Assembly: GCA_019510435.1 (NCBI GenBank)
Contig: JAEKKJ010000021.1
Coordinates: 1 to 64,000, forward strand
DNA length: 64,000 bases
Source of the DNA: Caulobacterales bacterium
GTDB lineage: Bacteria; Pseudomonadota; Alphaproteobacteria; Caulobacterales; Caulobacteraceae
Reading direction: 5' to 3'
Shown here: positions 19,291-27,265 of the stretch, piece by piece
Position numbering within the stretch: position 1 is the stretch's first letter
How the letters are laid out: each line of letters starts with the position of its first letter
The notes under the pieces: generated by a model
Told to the model about the DNA's origin: nothing
The model's database searches: none
Seen by the model: the letters and a program-made list of their open reading frames with translations, nothing else
Translations under genes and position numbers: made by a program

Positions 19291-19728
19291 ATGTCGGAAG
19301 GGCAGTCCATCGGCGGCGGCGCTGAACGCAGGCCGGTTCCGGGCCGCGCCTCCCACAGCTCTCTTCTCGGCTTCCAGGTCTTCCTCGTGGAGGACGAGGT
19401 GCTGGTGGCCGCCATCGTCGAGGACATGCTGGCCGAATTCGGCTGCGTGCTCGCCGGGGCGGCGGCCTCGGTCGACGAGGCCCTGACGGCGCTGCAGACC
19501 GCTCCGGACCTCGACGCGGCGATCCTCGACGTCAACCTCGGCGGCGAAAAGGTCTACCCCGTCGCCGACCTCCTGGCCCGGCGCGGCGTGCCGCTGGTGT
19601 TCTCCACCGGCTACGGCCCGGCGGACCTGGCCCTGCGCTACCCGACCTGCCGCCTGCTCCACAAACCCTACCGCCCGGAGGCCCTGGCCCAGGTCCTGGT
19701 CGAATTCGCCCGCGGCCCGCTCTGCTGA
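19291..19728 (+). CDS. Single-domain response regulator
   Basis: A 145-residue protein with one receiver domain after a ~25-residue flexible tail. The acid pair is Glu34-Asp35 and the acceptor Asp80 (AAILDVNLGG). The conserved Lys is in LLHKPYRPEAL. There is no DNA-binding or enzymatic domain. ATG 19291 has GGAG 7 nt upstream; a GTG at 19264 is possible. It is divergent from rsbR with 124 bp between, so it may be a phosphate acceptor or sink for the stressosome-linked kinase. That pairing is inference. Confidence 0.88.
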   Translation: MSEGQSIGGGAERRPVPGRASHSSLLGFQVFLVEDEVLVAAIVEDMLAEFGCVLAGAAASVDEALTALQTAPDLDAAILDVNLGGEKVYPVADLLARRGVPLVFSTGYGPADLALRYPTCRLLHKPYRPEALAQVLVEFARGPLC

Positions 19729-19762
19729 GCGCTGGCCTCCGCAGCCGACCCTGAAACGCAGA

Positions 19763-19788
19763 ACGCCGCCGGGTCTCCCCGGCGGCGT
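19763..19788. terminator. Bidirectional hairpin between convergent genes
   Basis: A perfect 11-bp GC stem (ACGCCGCCGGG / CCCGGCGGCGT) with a TCTC loop lies between the convergent response-regulator and TonB-receptor genes. T runs are weak on both sides. Confidence 0.65.
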
Positions 19789-19824
19789 CCCAAGTCTGGT
19801 CGTGTCTCTTCGGCTGCGTGGGCC

Positions 19825-22782
19825 TTAGAATTCCATGTTCACGCCGACGTAGAAGAACCGCCCGGCGTTGTCGTAGGTGGACGAGCCGGTGCCGGTGCCC
19901 GCGAAGGTTTCCGGCAGGGCCGGCGGATGCTCGTCGAACAGGTTGAGCACACCACCGCGCAGGATGATCTGGTCGTTGAACTTATACGACACCTTCAGGT
20001 CATGCTTGAAGTAGTCGCCCGTCATGTAGGGGTCGAGCTGGGTCGGCAGCAGCGCGTTGTTGGAGATCATCGAGCCGATGTACAGCGTCTGCCAGGTCAC
20101 CGCGATCTTGTCGTAGGTCCAGCGGACGGTGCCATTGGCCTTCCACTGCGGGGTCGCGTTGTTGATGGTGTTGGCGAACTGCGTATAGGCCTGGCCGGGC
20201 AGGCCCTGGGTCGCGAACTGGTATTCCCAGGTCGCGTCGAGCCGCAGGGCGATGTCGCCGAAGTCCTGCTTCACCAGGTCTTCCGTGTGGAAGCTGTACG
20301 AGGCCGAGTAGTCCCAGCCCTCGACCTTGGTCTTGGCCACGTTCTGGTTGATTAGGGTGGCCTGGACCACTCCGCCGATGATGCCCGTGGAGGCGCCCGT
20401 GGGATCGCGCTCGATCTGCTTGCAGAACGGGTTGGAGGCGTAGGCGTCCGGCGAGTCGTAGCAGAGGTTCTGGAACAGGGTGTTGATCGGCACGGTGCCG
20501 ATGGCGTCCTGCAGGTTGTACTTGAAGAAGTCGACCGACAGGTTCAGGCCGGGCACCCAGCGCGGCTGGATGACCACGCCGTACTGGTAGGTGTGGGCCT
20601 TTTCCGGGCCCAGGTTCGGGTTCCCGCCCTGCAGCAGGGCCAGCGACGGGCGGCCGGTGCCGATGTTCGAGGCAAAGGTGGCCGAGTTCCAGCCCGAGAT
20701 CGCCGCGGCGCAGGTGATGCGGCGGGCGGCCTGCTGGCTCGCCGAGGCGCCGCGGAACACGTCCTTGTCGCACGGGTCGAGCGCGGCGGTCGTGAAGTTG
20801 CGGCTCTGCGGCGAGAACAGTTCCACGATGTTGGGCGCCCGCACCGCGGTCGACTGGGTCGCGCGGAAGCGGATGTCCTTCACCGGGGCGTATTCCAGGT
20901 GCAGCCGGTACTGGTCAGTGCCGTGGATCGTAGAATAGTCCGAGCCGCGATAGGCCAGCTCGGCGGTCAGTTCCTTGGCGAACGGCAGGTCCTTCAGGAT
21001 CGGGATCCGCGCTTCACCGTAGAACTCCTTCACGTCGTATTCGCCGCCACGATCACCGATGGCGTTGAAGAACAGCGCACCGGACGCGCCCAGCGGGTCC
21101 TGGTGGAAGTGGCTGGTTTCTTTGCGGTACTCGAAGCCGAACGCCACGCCCAGCGGACCGGCGGGCAGGTTGATCAGCTGGGTGTCGAAGTTCAGGCCAG
21201 CCACCGTTTGGGTGACCTTCTGGTCGGTGGTGGACGTGGCGTTGGTCCAGTTGATGGCCTCCACCGACGGGCCGTCGATCAGGTTCCAGGGCGTGCAGCC
21301 GGCGGCGCGGGCGCCGGCGTCGCGGCAGACCACCTGGCCGTTGAGCAGCACCGCGTCCGTCGCCTGCTGCACGCGGGCGATGTTCGGCACGCCGTAGGAG
21401 ATCGTGGTGCCGTTCAGGTTCGAGTACTGCACATAGCCGTCGACGTGGACGTCGCGGTCGAAGGTCTGGAAGAGTCCCTGGAAGCCGCCGGTCACGCGCT
21501 CCTGCTCGCGCTCGGTCTTCACGTCGCGGCCGCCGAACTCCTGCCAGAACTTGCCGACCTGGGCCGTGGAGGTGGAGGTGAAGGCCTTGCCCGCACCCAG
21601 CCACGCCGCGCGCAGCGCCGCGTCGGTGGCGGTCGGGCCGGCCAGGTAGGCGTTGTCGCCCTTCAGAGACACCGGCATGGTGCCGCCGCCGGCCGCTGAG
21701 GAGAACGCCGGTTGGAAGATGCCGTAGCCGTTGACCTTGGTGTACTGGGCGTCGACGAAGACCTTCCAGTGCTCCGTGATCTTGTAGTCGGCGTAGCCGC
21801 GCAGGATGCCGCGGTTCACCTTGCCCTGTAGGGCGTTGTAGACCGCCGAGTAGAACAGCGCGGGGTCCTGGCAGTCCGGCTGCACGGTCGGCGTCGAGCA
21901 GGCCGGCGACAGGGCCACCAGCTGCGAGGGGTTGCGATAGTCCAGGGTGACGGCCTTGGCCGTGCCCAGGGCGCCGCCGAGCAGCTGGAAGGTGGCCGTC
22001 GGCGCGGTGTTGGAGCGCGAGGTCGGGTCCAGGATCGGCTGCGGGGTCACGCGGGTGTCGCGACGGATGCCCGGATAGGCCCAGTCGCGGTCCTTCTGCA
22101 TGATCTTGTCGACGTTGGAGTATTCGCCGCCGATCATGACGTTCAGCTTGTCGTCGGCGAACTTCTTGCCCCAGTTGAAGCCGGCGCGCGTCTGGGCGCC
22201 GTCGCCTTCGCCGGTAAGCCCGCCTTGCAGGTCGACCTCGAGGCCGTTCTGCTCCTTCTTCATGATGAAGTTGACGACGCCCGAGATGGCTTCCGAGCCG
22301 TAGACCGCCGACACACCGCCGGGCACGGTCTCGACCCGCTCGATCATCAGGCTCGGGATGGTGTTGAGGTCGACGGCCGGCGAAGAGGCGTCGGAGAACG
22401 GCAGGCGGCGGCCGTCCATCAGCACCAGCGTGCGCGTGGCGCCCAGGCCGCGGATGTCGGCGCGGGTCTGGCCGGCCAGGAACAGGGTGCTCGAGGAGTT
22501 CTGGCCGTTGGTGTTGGAGTTGATCGAGGGAAGTTCGCGCAGGATGTCGCCGACGTTGACCTGACCGGCCTCACGGATCGCCTGGGCGCTGACCACCGAG
22601 ATGGGCTGCGGCGCGTCGAACGTGTCGCGGCGGATGCGCGAGCCGGTGACCACGATCTCGCCGACGTCGACGCCGGCGCCAGCGGCTTGGGCGTGGACGA
22701 CGGCCGGGGCGGCCACCAGGCCGGCCAGGGTGGCGGATGCGAGCAGCGCGCTGCGAAGCTTGGTGTTCATCTGGACTTTCAT
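19825..22782 (-). CDS. TonB-dependent outer-membrane receptor
   Basis: A 985-residue receptor. A signal peptide (residues ~1-31, ending VVHAQ) precedes a plug domain that starts with the TonB-box-like EIVVTGSRIRRD and carries RGLGATRTLVLMDGRR and VYGSEAISGVVNFIMKK. The beta-barrel ends in the C-terminal aromatic YVGVNMEF. The family takes up siderophores, vitamins, sugars or peptides; the substrate cannot be told from sequence. No TonB/ExbBD or regulator gene is adjacent. ATG 22782 is used; a second in-frame ATG is 12 nt downstream. Confidence 0.95.
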   Translation of the reverse strand: MKVQMNTKLRSALLASATLAGLVAAPAVVHAQAAGAGVDVGEIVVTGSRIRRDTFDAPQPISVVSAQAIREAGQVNVGDILRELPSINSNTNGQNSSSTLFLAGQTRADIRGLGATRTLVLMDGRRLPFSDASSPAVDLNTIPSLMIERVETVPGGVSAVYGSEAISGVVNFIMKKEQNGLEVDLQGGLTGEGDGAQTRAGFNWGKKFADDKLNVMIGGEYSNVDKIMQKDRDWAYPGIRRDTRVTPQPILDPTSRSNTAPTATFQLLGGALGTAKAVTLDYRNPSQLVALSPACSTPTVQPDCQDPALFYSAVYNALQGKVNRGILRGYADYKITEHWKVFVDAQYTKVNGYGIFQPAFSSAAGGGTMPVSLKGDNAYLAGPTATDAALRAAWLGAGKAFTSTSTAQVGKFWQEFGGRDVKTEREQERVTGGFQGLFQTFDRDVHVDGYVQYSNLNGTTISYGVPNIARVQQATDAVLLNGQVVCRDAGARAAGCTPWNLIDGPSVEAINWTNATSTTDQKVTQTVAGLNFDTQLINLPAGPLGVAFGFEYRKETSHFHQDPLGASGALFFNAIGDRGGEYDVKEFYGEARIPILKDLPFAKELTAELAYRGSDYSTIHGTDQYRLHLEYAPVKDIRFRATQSTAVRAPNIVELFSPQSRNFTTAALDPCDKDVFRGASASQQAARRITCAAAISGWNSATFASNIGTGRPSLALLQGGNPNLGPEKAHTYQYGVVIQPRWVPGLNLSVDFFKYNLQDAIGTVPINTLFQNLCYDSPDAYASNPFCKQIERDPTGASTGIIGGVVQATLINQNVAKTKVEGWDYSASYSFHTEDLVKQDFGDIALRLDATWEYQFATQGLPGQAYTQFANTINNATPQWKANGTVRWTYDKIAVTWQTLYIGSMISNNALLPTQLDPYMTGDYFKHDLKVSYKFNDQIILRGGVLNLFDEHPPALPETFAGTGTGSSTYDNAGRFFYVGVNMEF

Positions 22783-23091
22783 TCTGCGGCCCCCCGGCCT
22801 GGAAACAGTGCGGATTCAAGGGCGTCCGCCCCAGGCGCCGCCCCCTCGCCACCGGACGCAGACCTCCCTCCGCTTCGACGTTAGGGTACGTCGACGAATG
22901 AGATTCACACCCAGGCGGTGAGCGCGGAAGCTGTCACGCGCCAGACATGTGAGCAACGAAAAGCCGCCACACTCGCGACGAACGGTCGAGTTGGGCCACA
23001 GTTTTTGAGGAATGTGCGCCATCCGCGCCACACATTCCGGTCGCACAGGGCAAAGCTAACCCTGTGGAACTGCGACAGTTTGCAACAAATC
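22783..23091. other. Intergenic region upstream of the TonB receptor
   Basis: These 309 bp separate two minus-strand genes: the aldolase ends at 23092 and the receptor starts at 22782. The stretch must hold the receptor promoter. An 8-bp palindrome at 23009-23038 is the only regular structure I find. The open frames crossing it are shadows. Confidence 0.6.
23009..23038. promoter_or_regulatory. Operator-like palindrome GGAATGTG-N14-CACATTCC
   Basis: Perfect 8-bp inverted arms lie at 23009-23016 and 23031-23038. They are 230 bp upstream of the TonB receptor start and just beyond the stop of the threonine aldolase. It could be a regulator site or a weak terminator; no T run follows. Confidence 0.35.
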
Positions 23092-24099
23092 TCAGGCGAG
23101 CTTGACCAGCGCCTCGGCGATCTCGTCGACCGCGGCCTCGGTGGTGGCCCACGAGCACATGAAGCGCACCGAGCCGTCGAGGAACCGGTATGCGAACCAG
23201 CCCTGGGCGTGCAGGGCGGCCAACCGCGCGTCGTCCATCTCGACGAAGACGCCGTTGGCCTCCACCGGATGGGTGACCGGGAAGGGCATGGCTGCGGCCA
23301 GCCGGCGGGCCATGGCGTTGGCGTGCTCGGCGTGGCGGAAGAGGGCGTGGCCGGCCAGCATGCCGATGAACGGCGCGGCATAGAACCGGCCCTTGGACGG
23401 CAGTTGCCCGGCCTGTTTGAGCCGCGCGTCGAAGCGGCGGGCCAGGCCGCGGTCGAAGATCGCCACCGCCTCCGTCGGCGGCATGCCGGCCTTGGTGCCG
23501 CCGATCACCAGGATGTCGACGCCCAGGCCCTTGATCGCCTTCAGGTCGAAGCCGGACGCGGCGGCGTTGGCCAGGCGCGCGCCGTCCAGGTGGACGCCGT
23601 AGCCGTGCGCCTTCACCGGGGCGATCAGCGCCGCGAGCTGCTCGGCCGTGTAGACCGTGCCGTACTCGGTGGCGTTGGTGAGCGACAGGGCCGCCGGCGG
23701 CTGGCGGTAGGAGACGTCAGGCGCGGCGAGGGGCGCGGCGAGGGCGGCCGGGTCGATCCGCCCGGAGGCGCCCGGCAGGCGGATCAGTCCCAGGCCCTGG
23801 CCGAAGAAGCCGGGCGCGCCGGTCTCGTCGGTGCAGATGTGGGCGTGCTCGTGGGCCAGCACCGCCTCGAACGGTCGGCAGAGCGCGGCCAGCGACACCG
23901 CATTGGCGGCCGTGCCCGAGGCCACGAACCGCACCTCCGCGTCGGCGTCCAGCAGCTCGCGCACCAGGTCCGCCGCCTTGGCGCTGACCTGGTCGGTCCC
24001 ATAGCCGGAGGTGAAGCCGGTGTTGGCCGCGACGATGGCCTCCATGGCTTCCGGCGCGGCGGGGGCGGTGTTGTCGGAGGCGAAGTCGTAGCGGGCCAT
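23092..24099 (-). CDS. Low-specificity L-threonine aldolase
   Basis: A 335-residue PLP enzyme of the beta-eliminating lyase/threonine aldolase family. The start (YDFASDNTAPAAPEAMEAI) is typical. GVHLDGARLANAA holds the PLP-contacting Asp, and GGTKAG holds the Schiff-base Lys. It cleaves threonine or allo-threonine to glycine and acetaldehyde. ATG 24099 fits the conserved start. The next gene upstream, at 24139, ends 39 nt away, so the two may be cotranscribed. Confidence 0.92.
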   Translation of the reverse strand: MARYDFASDNTAPAAPEAMEAIVAANTGFTSGYGTDQVSAKAADLVRELLDADAEVRFVASGTAANAVSLAALCRPFEAVLAHEHAHICTDETGAPGFFGQGLGLIRLPGASGRIDPAALAAPLAAPDVSYRQPPAALSLTNATEYGTVYTAEQLAALIAPVKAHGYGVHLDGARLANAAASGFDLKAIKGLGVDILVIGGTKAGMPPTEAVAIFDRGLARRFDARLKQAGQLPSKGRFYAAPFIGMLAGHALFRHAEHANAMARRLAAAMPFPVTHPVEANGVFVEMDDARLAALHAQGWFAYRFLDGSVRFMCSWATTEAAVDEIAEALVKLA

Positions 24100-24138
24100 G
24101 GCGAGGCCTTAGAACGCCGCGCCGCAAAGGGGAATGGC

Positions 24139-25050
24139 CTACGCCCGCATCGCCGCCGCGGCCGCGAGCACGGCGTCCACAACGCCCGCCCAGTCGCCGC
24201 GCGTGGGCTGGCGGAAGAGGCGCACGGACGGATAGAGCGCCGCCCGCTCCGCCTCGCGCCCCCAGCGCCAGTCGGGGCTGGGGCCCAGCAGCACCCAGGC
24301 AGGCTTGCCCATGGCGCCGGCGAGGTTGGCCACCGAGGTGTCCACCGTGATCACCAGGTCCAGCCCGGCGATGATCGCGGCGGTGTCGGCGAAGTCGCCG
24401 GCGCCGGTCTGGTCCGGGTGCAGGCTGCGGCCCAGGGCCGCCAGCCGCCGCGCCTGGTCCGTCGGCAGGTCGCGCAGCTCGGCCGCATCGGGCCCGCCGC
24501 GGAGCATAAGCCCGATCCCGCCACCGCCGGCGCCGGCCGGCAGGTAAGGCTCGGTCACCGTCACGCCCCTCCTCCAGGGCAGCGATCCCAGGAAACACCA
24601 GGCGTCGGCGCGCGGCAGGCGGACCGGGCCCTCGATCGGCAGGATCTCGACCCCCAGCGGCGCGAACAGCCGCGCCAGGGCCGGCGGCGCCGCCAGGGTC
24701 ACCCGGACCCCCCGCGCCACCAGGGCCGGCAGCCAGCGGGCGAACAGGATCTGGTCGCCCAGCCCCTGCTCGGGCAGCACCAGCAGCGAGGCCACAGGCT
24801 CGCCGCCCCATTCGGGAAAGCTCATCGCCGGCGCCCGGGGCCCCTTGGGCATCAGCCGCCGGTACTCGTAGAGCGCCCAGCCCTCCGCGAACGCGCCGCG
24901 CGCCAGCAGCTGGCAGCCCAGCATGTGCGCCAGGATCGGATGGCCGGGCAGGGCGGCCAGCCCCGCGCGCAGGGCGGCCTCGGCCTCGGCGTCGCGGCCC
25001 TCGCGGGCGAGGACGGCGGCCTGGTCACCCCAAAAGGCGGCGTCGGACAT
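24139..25050 (-). CDS. Glycosyltransferase family 9-like protein with short TPR N-terminus
   Basis: A 303-residue protein. Residues ~1-60 are a TPR-like helical part (REGRDAEAEAALRAGLAALP). Two stretches resemble heptosyltransferase/GT9-type folds: LPEQGLGDQILFARWLPAL and LDLVITVDTSVANLAGAMG. Such TPR-GT9 proteins are common in alphaproteobacteria, with poorly defined acceptors. The start is ATG 25050. A flexible Gly-rich loop near residue 185 is odd. The substrate is unknown. Confidence 0.8.
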   Translation of the reverse strand: MSDAAFWGDQAAVLAREGRDAEAEAALRAGLAALPGHPILAHMLGCQLLARGAFAEGWALYEYRRLMPKGPRAPAMSFPEWGGEPVASLLVLPEQGLGDQILFARWLPALVARGVRVTLAAPPALARLFAPLGVEILPIEGPVRLPRADAWCFLGSLPWRRGVTVTEPYLPAGAGGGGIGLMLRGGPDAAELRDLPTDQARRLAALGRSLHPDQTGAGDFADTAAIIAGLDLVITVDTSVANLAGAMGKPAWVLLGPSPDWRWGREAERAALYPSVRLFRQPTRGDWAGVVDAVLAAAAAMRA

Positions 25051-25092
25051 GGCCCTTCTATCGGGCGCCGTCCCGCGCCGATGCAACCGGGC

Positions 25093-26244
25093 TCAGCCCG
25101 CCGTCCGGGCCCAGGCGCGCACCTCCTCCACGAACAGGACCGGCTCCTCCATGGCCGCGAAATGGCCGCCGCTCGGCATGTCGCTCCAGCGCACGATGTT
25201 GTAGGCGCGCTCGGCGAAGCTGCGCGGCGGGGCGGAGTAGAGCGGCTCCCCCGGGAAGTTGGCGAAGGCGGTGGGCGTCTCCACCCGCTCGCCGGGCGCG
25301 AAGGTCAAGCCGCCTTCCTCCACCAGGCCGCGGTAGTACCAGGCCCCGGTCGTGAAGCTGCCGGTCATCACATAGAGCATGATGTTGGTGAGCAGCCGGT
25401 CCTTGGGATAGGCCTCGTCCATCGACTTGGCGCGCAGGTCCGACCAGTCGTGGAAGCGCTCGGCGATCCAGGCGGCCTGGCCCACCGGGTTGCCGGCGCC
25501 CATCCAGGCGATCGACTGCGGCTTGGAGACCTGCAGCCGGAAATAGGCGCCCATCAGGTCCATGGCGCCGGCCTGTTTCTGCGCCCACGCTGCCTCCGCC
25601 TCGCCCTGCGGCCCGTCGCTGGGGCGGAAGCCCAGCATGTTCAGATGGATCGCCCGCGCGTGCGCCCCGTGTTCGCGGCCCAGCCAGGAGGTGACCATGG
25701 CGCCCCAGTCGCCGCCCTGGGCCAGGTAGCTGGAATAGCCCAGCACCTCGGTCATCAGCCGGTTGAACAGCCGCGCGGTGGTGCGCTGGCCGATCGGGCG
25801 CTGCGGCTTGGACGAGAAGCCGAAGCCCGGCAGCGACGGGATCACCAGATCGAAGGCGTCGCTGGCCTGGCCGCCGAACCGGCTGGGGAAGGCCAGGGCC
25901 TCGATGGCCTGCCAGAACTCGTAGTGCGACCCCGGCCAGCCGTGGGTCACCAGCAGCGGCCGCTTGCCGCCGGCCTCGCCTACCACGTGCAGGAAGTGCA
26001 GGTCGAAGTCCTCCACCCGCGCCGTGAACTGCGGGAAGCGGTTGAGGTCCGCCATCGCCGCGCGCCAGTCGTAGGCCTCGGTCCAGTGTGTGCAGAGCGA
26101 CTTCAGGTAGCCAGCGTCACAGCCATAGGCCCAGCCGTCGGGCGCGGCTGGGGCCGGCGGCCACGGATAGGCCCGCACCTGGTCCAGCACCGCCCCGACC
26201 TCGGCCTCGGTCCAGCGGACTTCGAAGGGTTGGATCTGCGACAT
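25093..26244 (-). CDS. Epoxide hydrolase family alpha/beta hydrolase
   Basis: A 383-residue enzyme with the epoxide hydrolase N-terminal domain (about residues 1-90) before the alpha/beta hydrolase core. The oxyanion motif is THGWPGS (100-106), the nucleophile Asp179 in GGDWGAM, and the catalytic His361 in GGHFAAME. It should hydrolyse epoxides to diols; the natural substrate is unknown. No signal peptide is visible. The ATG at 26244 starts the conserved region. A family B repeat lies upstream. Confidence 0.93.
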   Translation of the reverse strand: MSQIQPFEVRWTEAEVGAVLDQVRAYPWPPAPAAPDGWAYGCDAGYLKSLCTHWTEAYDWRAAMADLNRFPQFTARVEDFDLHFLHVVGEAGGKRPLLVTHGWPGSHYEFWQAIEALAFPSRFGGQASDAFDLVIPSLPGFGFSSKPQRPIGQRTTARLFNRLMTEVLGYSSYLAQGGDWGAMVTSWLGREHGAHARAIHLNMLGFRPSDGPQGEAEAAWAQKQAGAMDLMGAYFRLQVSKPQSIAWMGAGNPVGQAAWIAERFHDWSDLRAKSMDEAYPKDRLLTNIMLYVMTGSFTTGAWYYRGLVEEGGLTFAPGERVETPTAFANFPGEPLYSAPPRSFAERAYNIVRWSDMPSGGHFAAMEEPVLFVEEVRAWARTAG

Positions 26245-26317
26245 CGGCGGCGCTCCCGGATTTGCAGCCAAGCTCGCCCGCTTGCCGCCACGGCCGTCAA
26301 GCGCCGCCGCGGCGTCG

Positions 26318-26524
26318 GTTCCTTTCCCACGCAGTGGGAGAGGGGGACCGATCGCCGAGCGCAGCGAAGAGCGATTGGTGGAGAGGGCATGCGGCCGGCA
26401 GTGCGCCTCGATCGGCTGTCGCTGATTCAGCAGATGTGGCTTGCCCTCTCCACCACCCGCTCTACGGCCGCGTGCCGGCGTCCTCGGCGTGCGGTCCCCC
26501 TCTCCCACTGCGTGGGAAAGGAAC
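26318..26524. repeat. Family B palindromic element, copy 1
   Basis: A 207-bp element with perfect 32-bp terminal inverted repeats; each end is itself a hairpin (GTTCCTTTCCCAC-GCA-GTGGGA). The interior matches the reverse complement of the copy at 41486-41691 over most of its length. A truncated third end follows at about 26539-26563. It has no coding capacity. It lies between the epoxide hydrolase and TetR genes. Confidence 0.9.
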
Positions 26525-26568
26525 ACACCACACGGCGCCTCTCCCACTGCGTGGGAACGGAACCGGCG

Positions 26569-27162
26569 TCAGGGCCGCAGCCCTTTCGCCAGCGTCGAGC
26601 CGATGCGGTCCTGCAGCGCCTGGGCCGAGCCGGGGGGCAGCTTGCCGGCCATCTCCAGCACGATGGCGCCGTGGGTCGCGGCCCAGAACATGGCCCCGAT
26701 CTCCTCGGGATCGCCGGCCATCTCGCCCGCGGCGATCTGATCCTTCACCCAGGCGCTCATGGTCTCGTGCGCCCGCCGGCCCGCCTCGACCAGCTCTGGA
26801 TAGCGCCCGTCCATCGGCTGGTTCAGGTCGAACATCAGCTTGTAGGTATGCGGGTGCTCGAAGGCGAAGCGGATATAGGCCTCGCCGACGGCCGCGCCCT
26901 TGGCCCGGGCGCTGCGGGCGCCGGCCCGCGCCTGCTCCAGCGCCTCGGCGAACTGGCTGAAGCCGTTGGTGCGCACGGCGGCCAGGATGTCGTCCTTGTC
27001 CTGGAAGTAGCGGTAGGGCGTCATCGGCGAGACGCCCAGCTCGGCCGCCAGCTGGCGCATGGTCACCGCGTCCGGCCCCTTCTCGGCGAACAGCCGTTCG
27101 GCGGCAGCGCACAGGCGCTCGCGGAAATCGGCGACGTCGGTCTCGGTGAGGACGCGGGGCAT
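26569..27162 (-). CDS. TetR/AcrR family transcriptional regulator
   Basis: A 197-residue repressor. The N-terminal helix-turn-helix covers about residues 10-55 (VTMRQLAAELGVSPMTPYRY). The C-terminal ligand domain belongs to the TetR class with FEHPHTYKLMFDL (WHG-type C-domain). The ATG at 27162 fits the DNA-binding domain. It is divergent from the carotenoid oxygenase across 103 bp that contain a palindrome suited to it. It probably controls that neighbour. Confidence 0.93.
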   Translation of the reverse strand: MPRVLTETDVADFRERLCAAAERLFAEKGPDAVTMRQLAAELGVSPMTPYRYFQDKDDILAAVRTNGFSQFAEALEQARAGARSARAKGAAVGEAYIRFAFEHPHTYKLMFDLNQPMDGRYPELVEAGRRAHETMSAWVKDQIAAGEMAGDPEEIGAMFWAATHGAIVLEMAGKLPPGSAQALQDRIGSTLAKGLRP

Positions 27163-27217
27163 CAGGACTCGCTCGGAAAATTCGACGCTTGCAAAGCGCG
27201 CCGTCGTACGCAATAAA

Positions 27218-27230
27218 TTTACAACGTAAG
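27218..27230. promoter_or_regulatory. Candidate TetR operator TTTAC-AAC-GTAAG
   Basis: A short palindrome (TTAC/GTAA arms, 3-nt centre) sits between the divergent TetR and carotenoid oxygenase genes, 36 nt from the oxygenase ATG. TTTAC-N3-GTAAA is a common type of TetR-family site. The region is notably A/T-rich compared with its surroundings. Confidence 0.45.
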
Positions 27231-27265
27231 CAATGCAAGCGCTGCAGCTTGCCGGGAGGAATGTC

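Noticed and set aside
22918..27216. A 1432-codon open frame on the plus strand
   Set aside because: It lies opposite four or five clear minus-strand genes, and its translation is His/Arg/Gln/Gly-rich with no domain. High GC leaves such shadows open.
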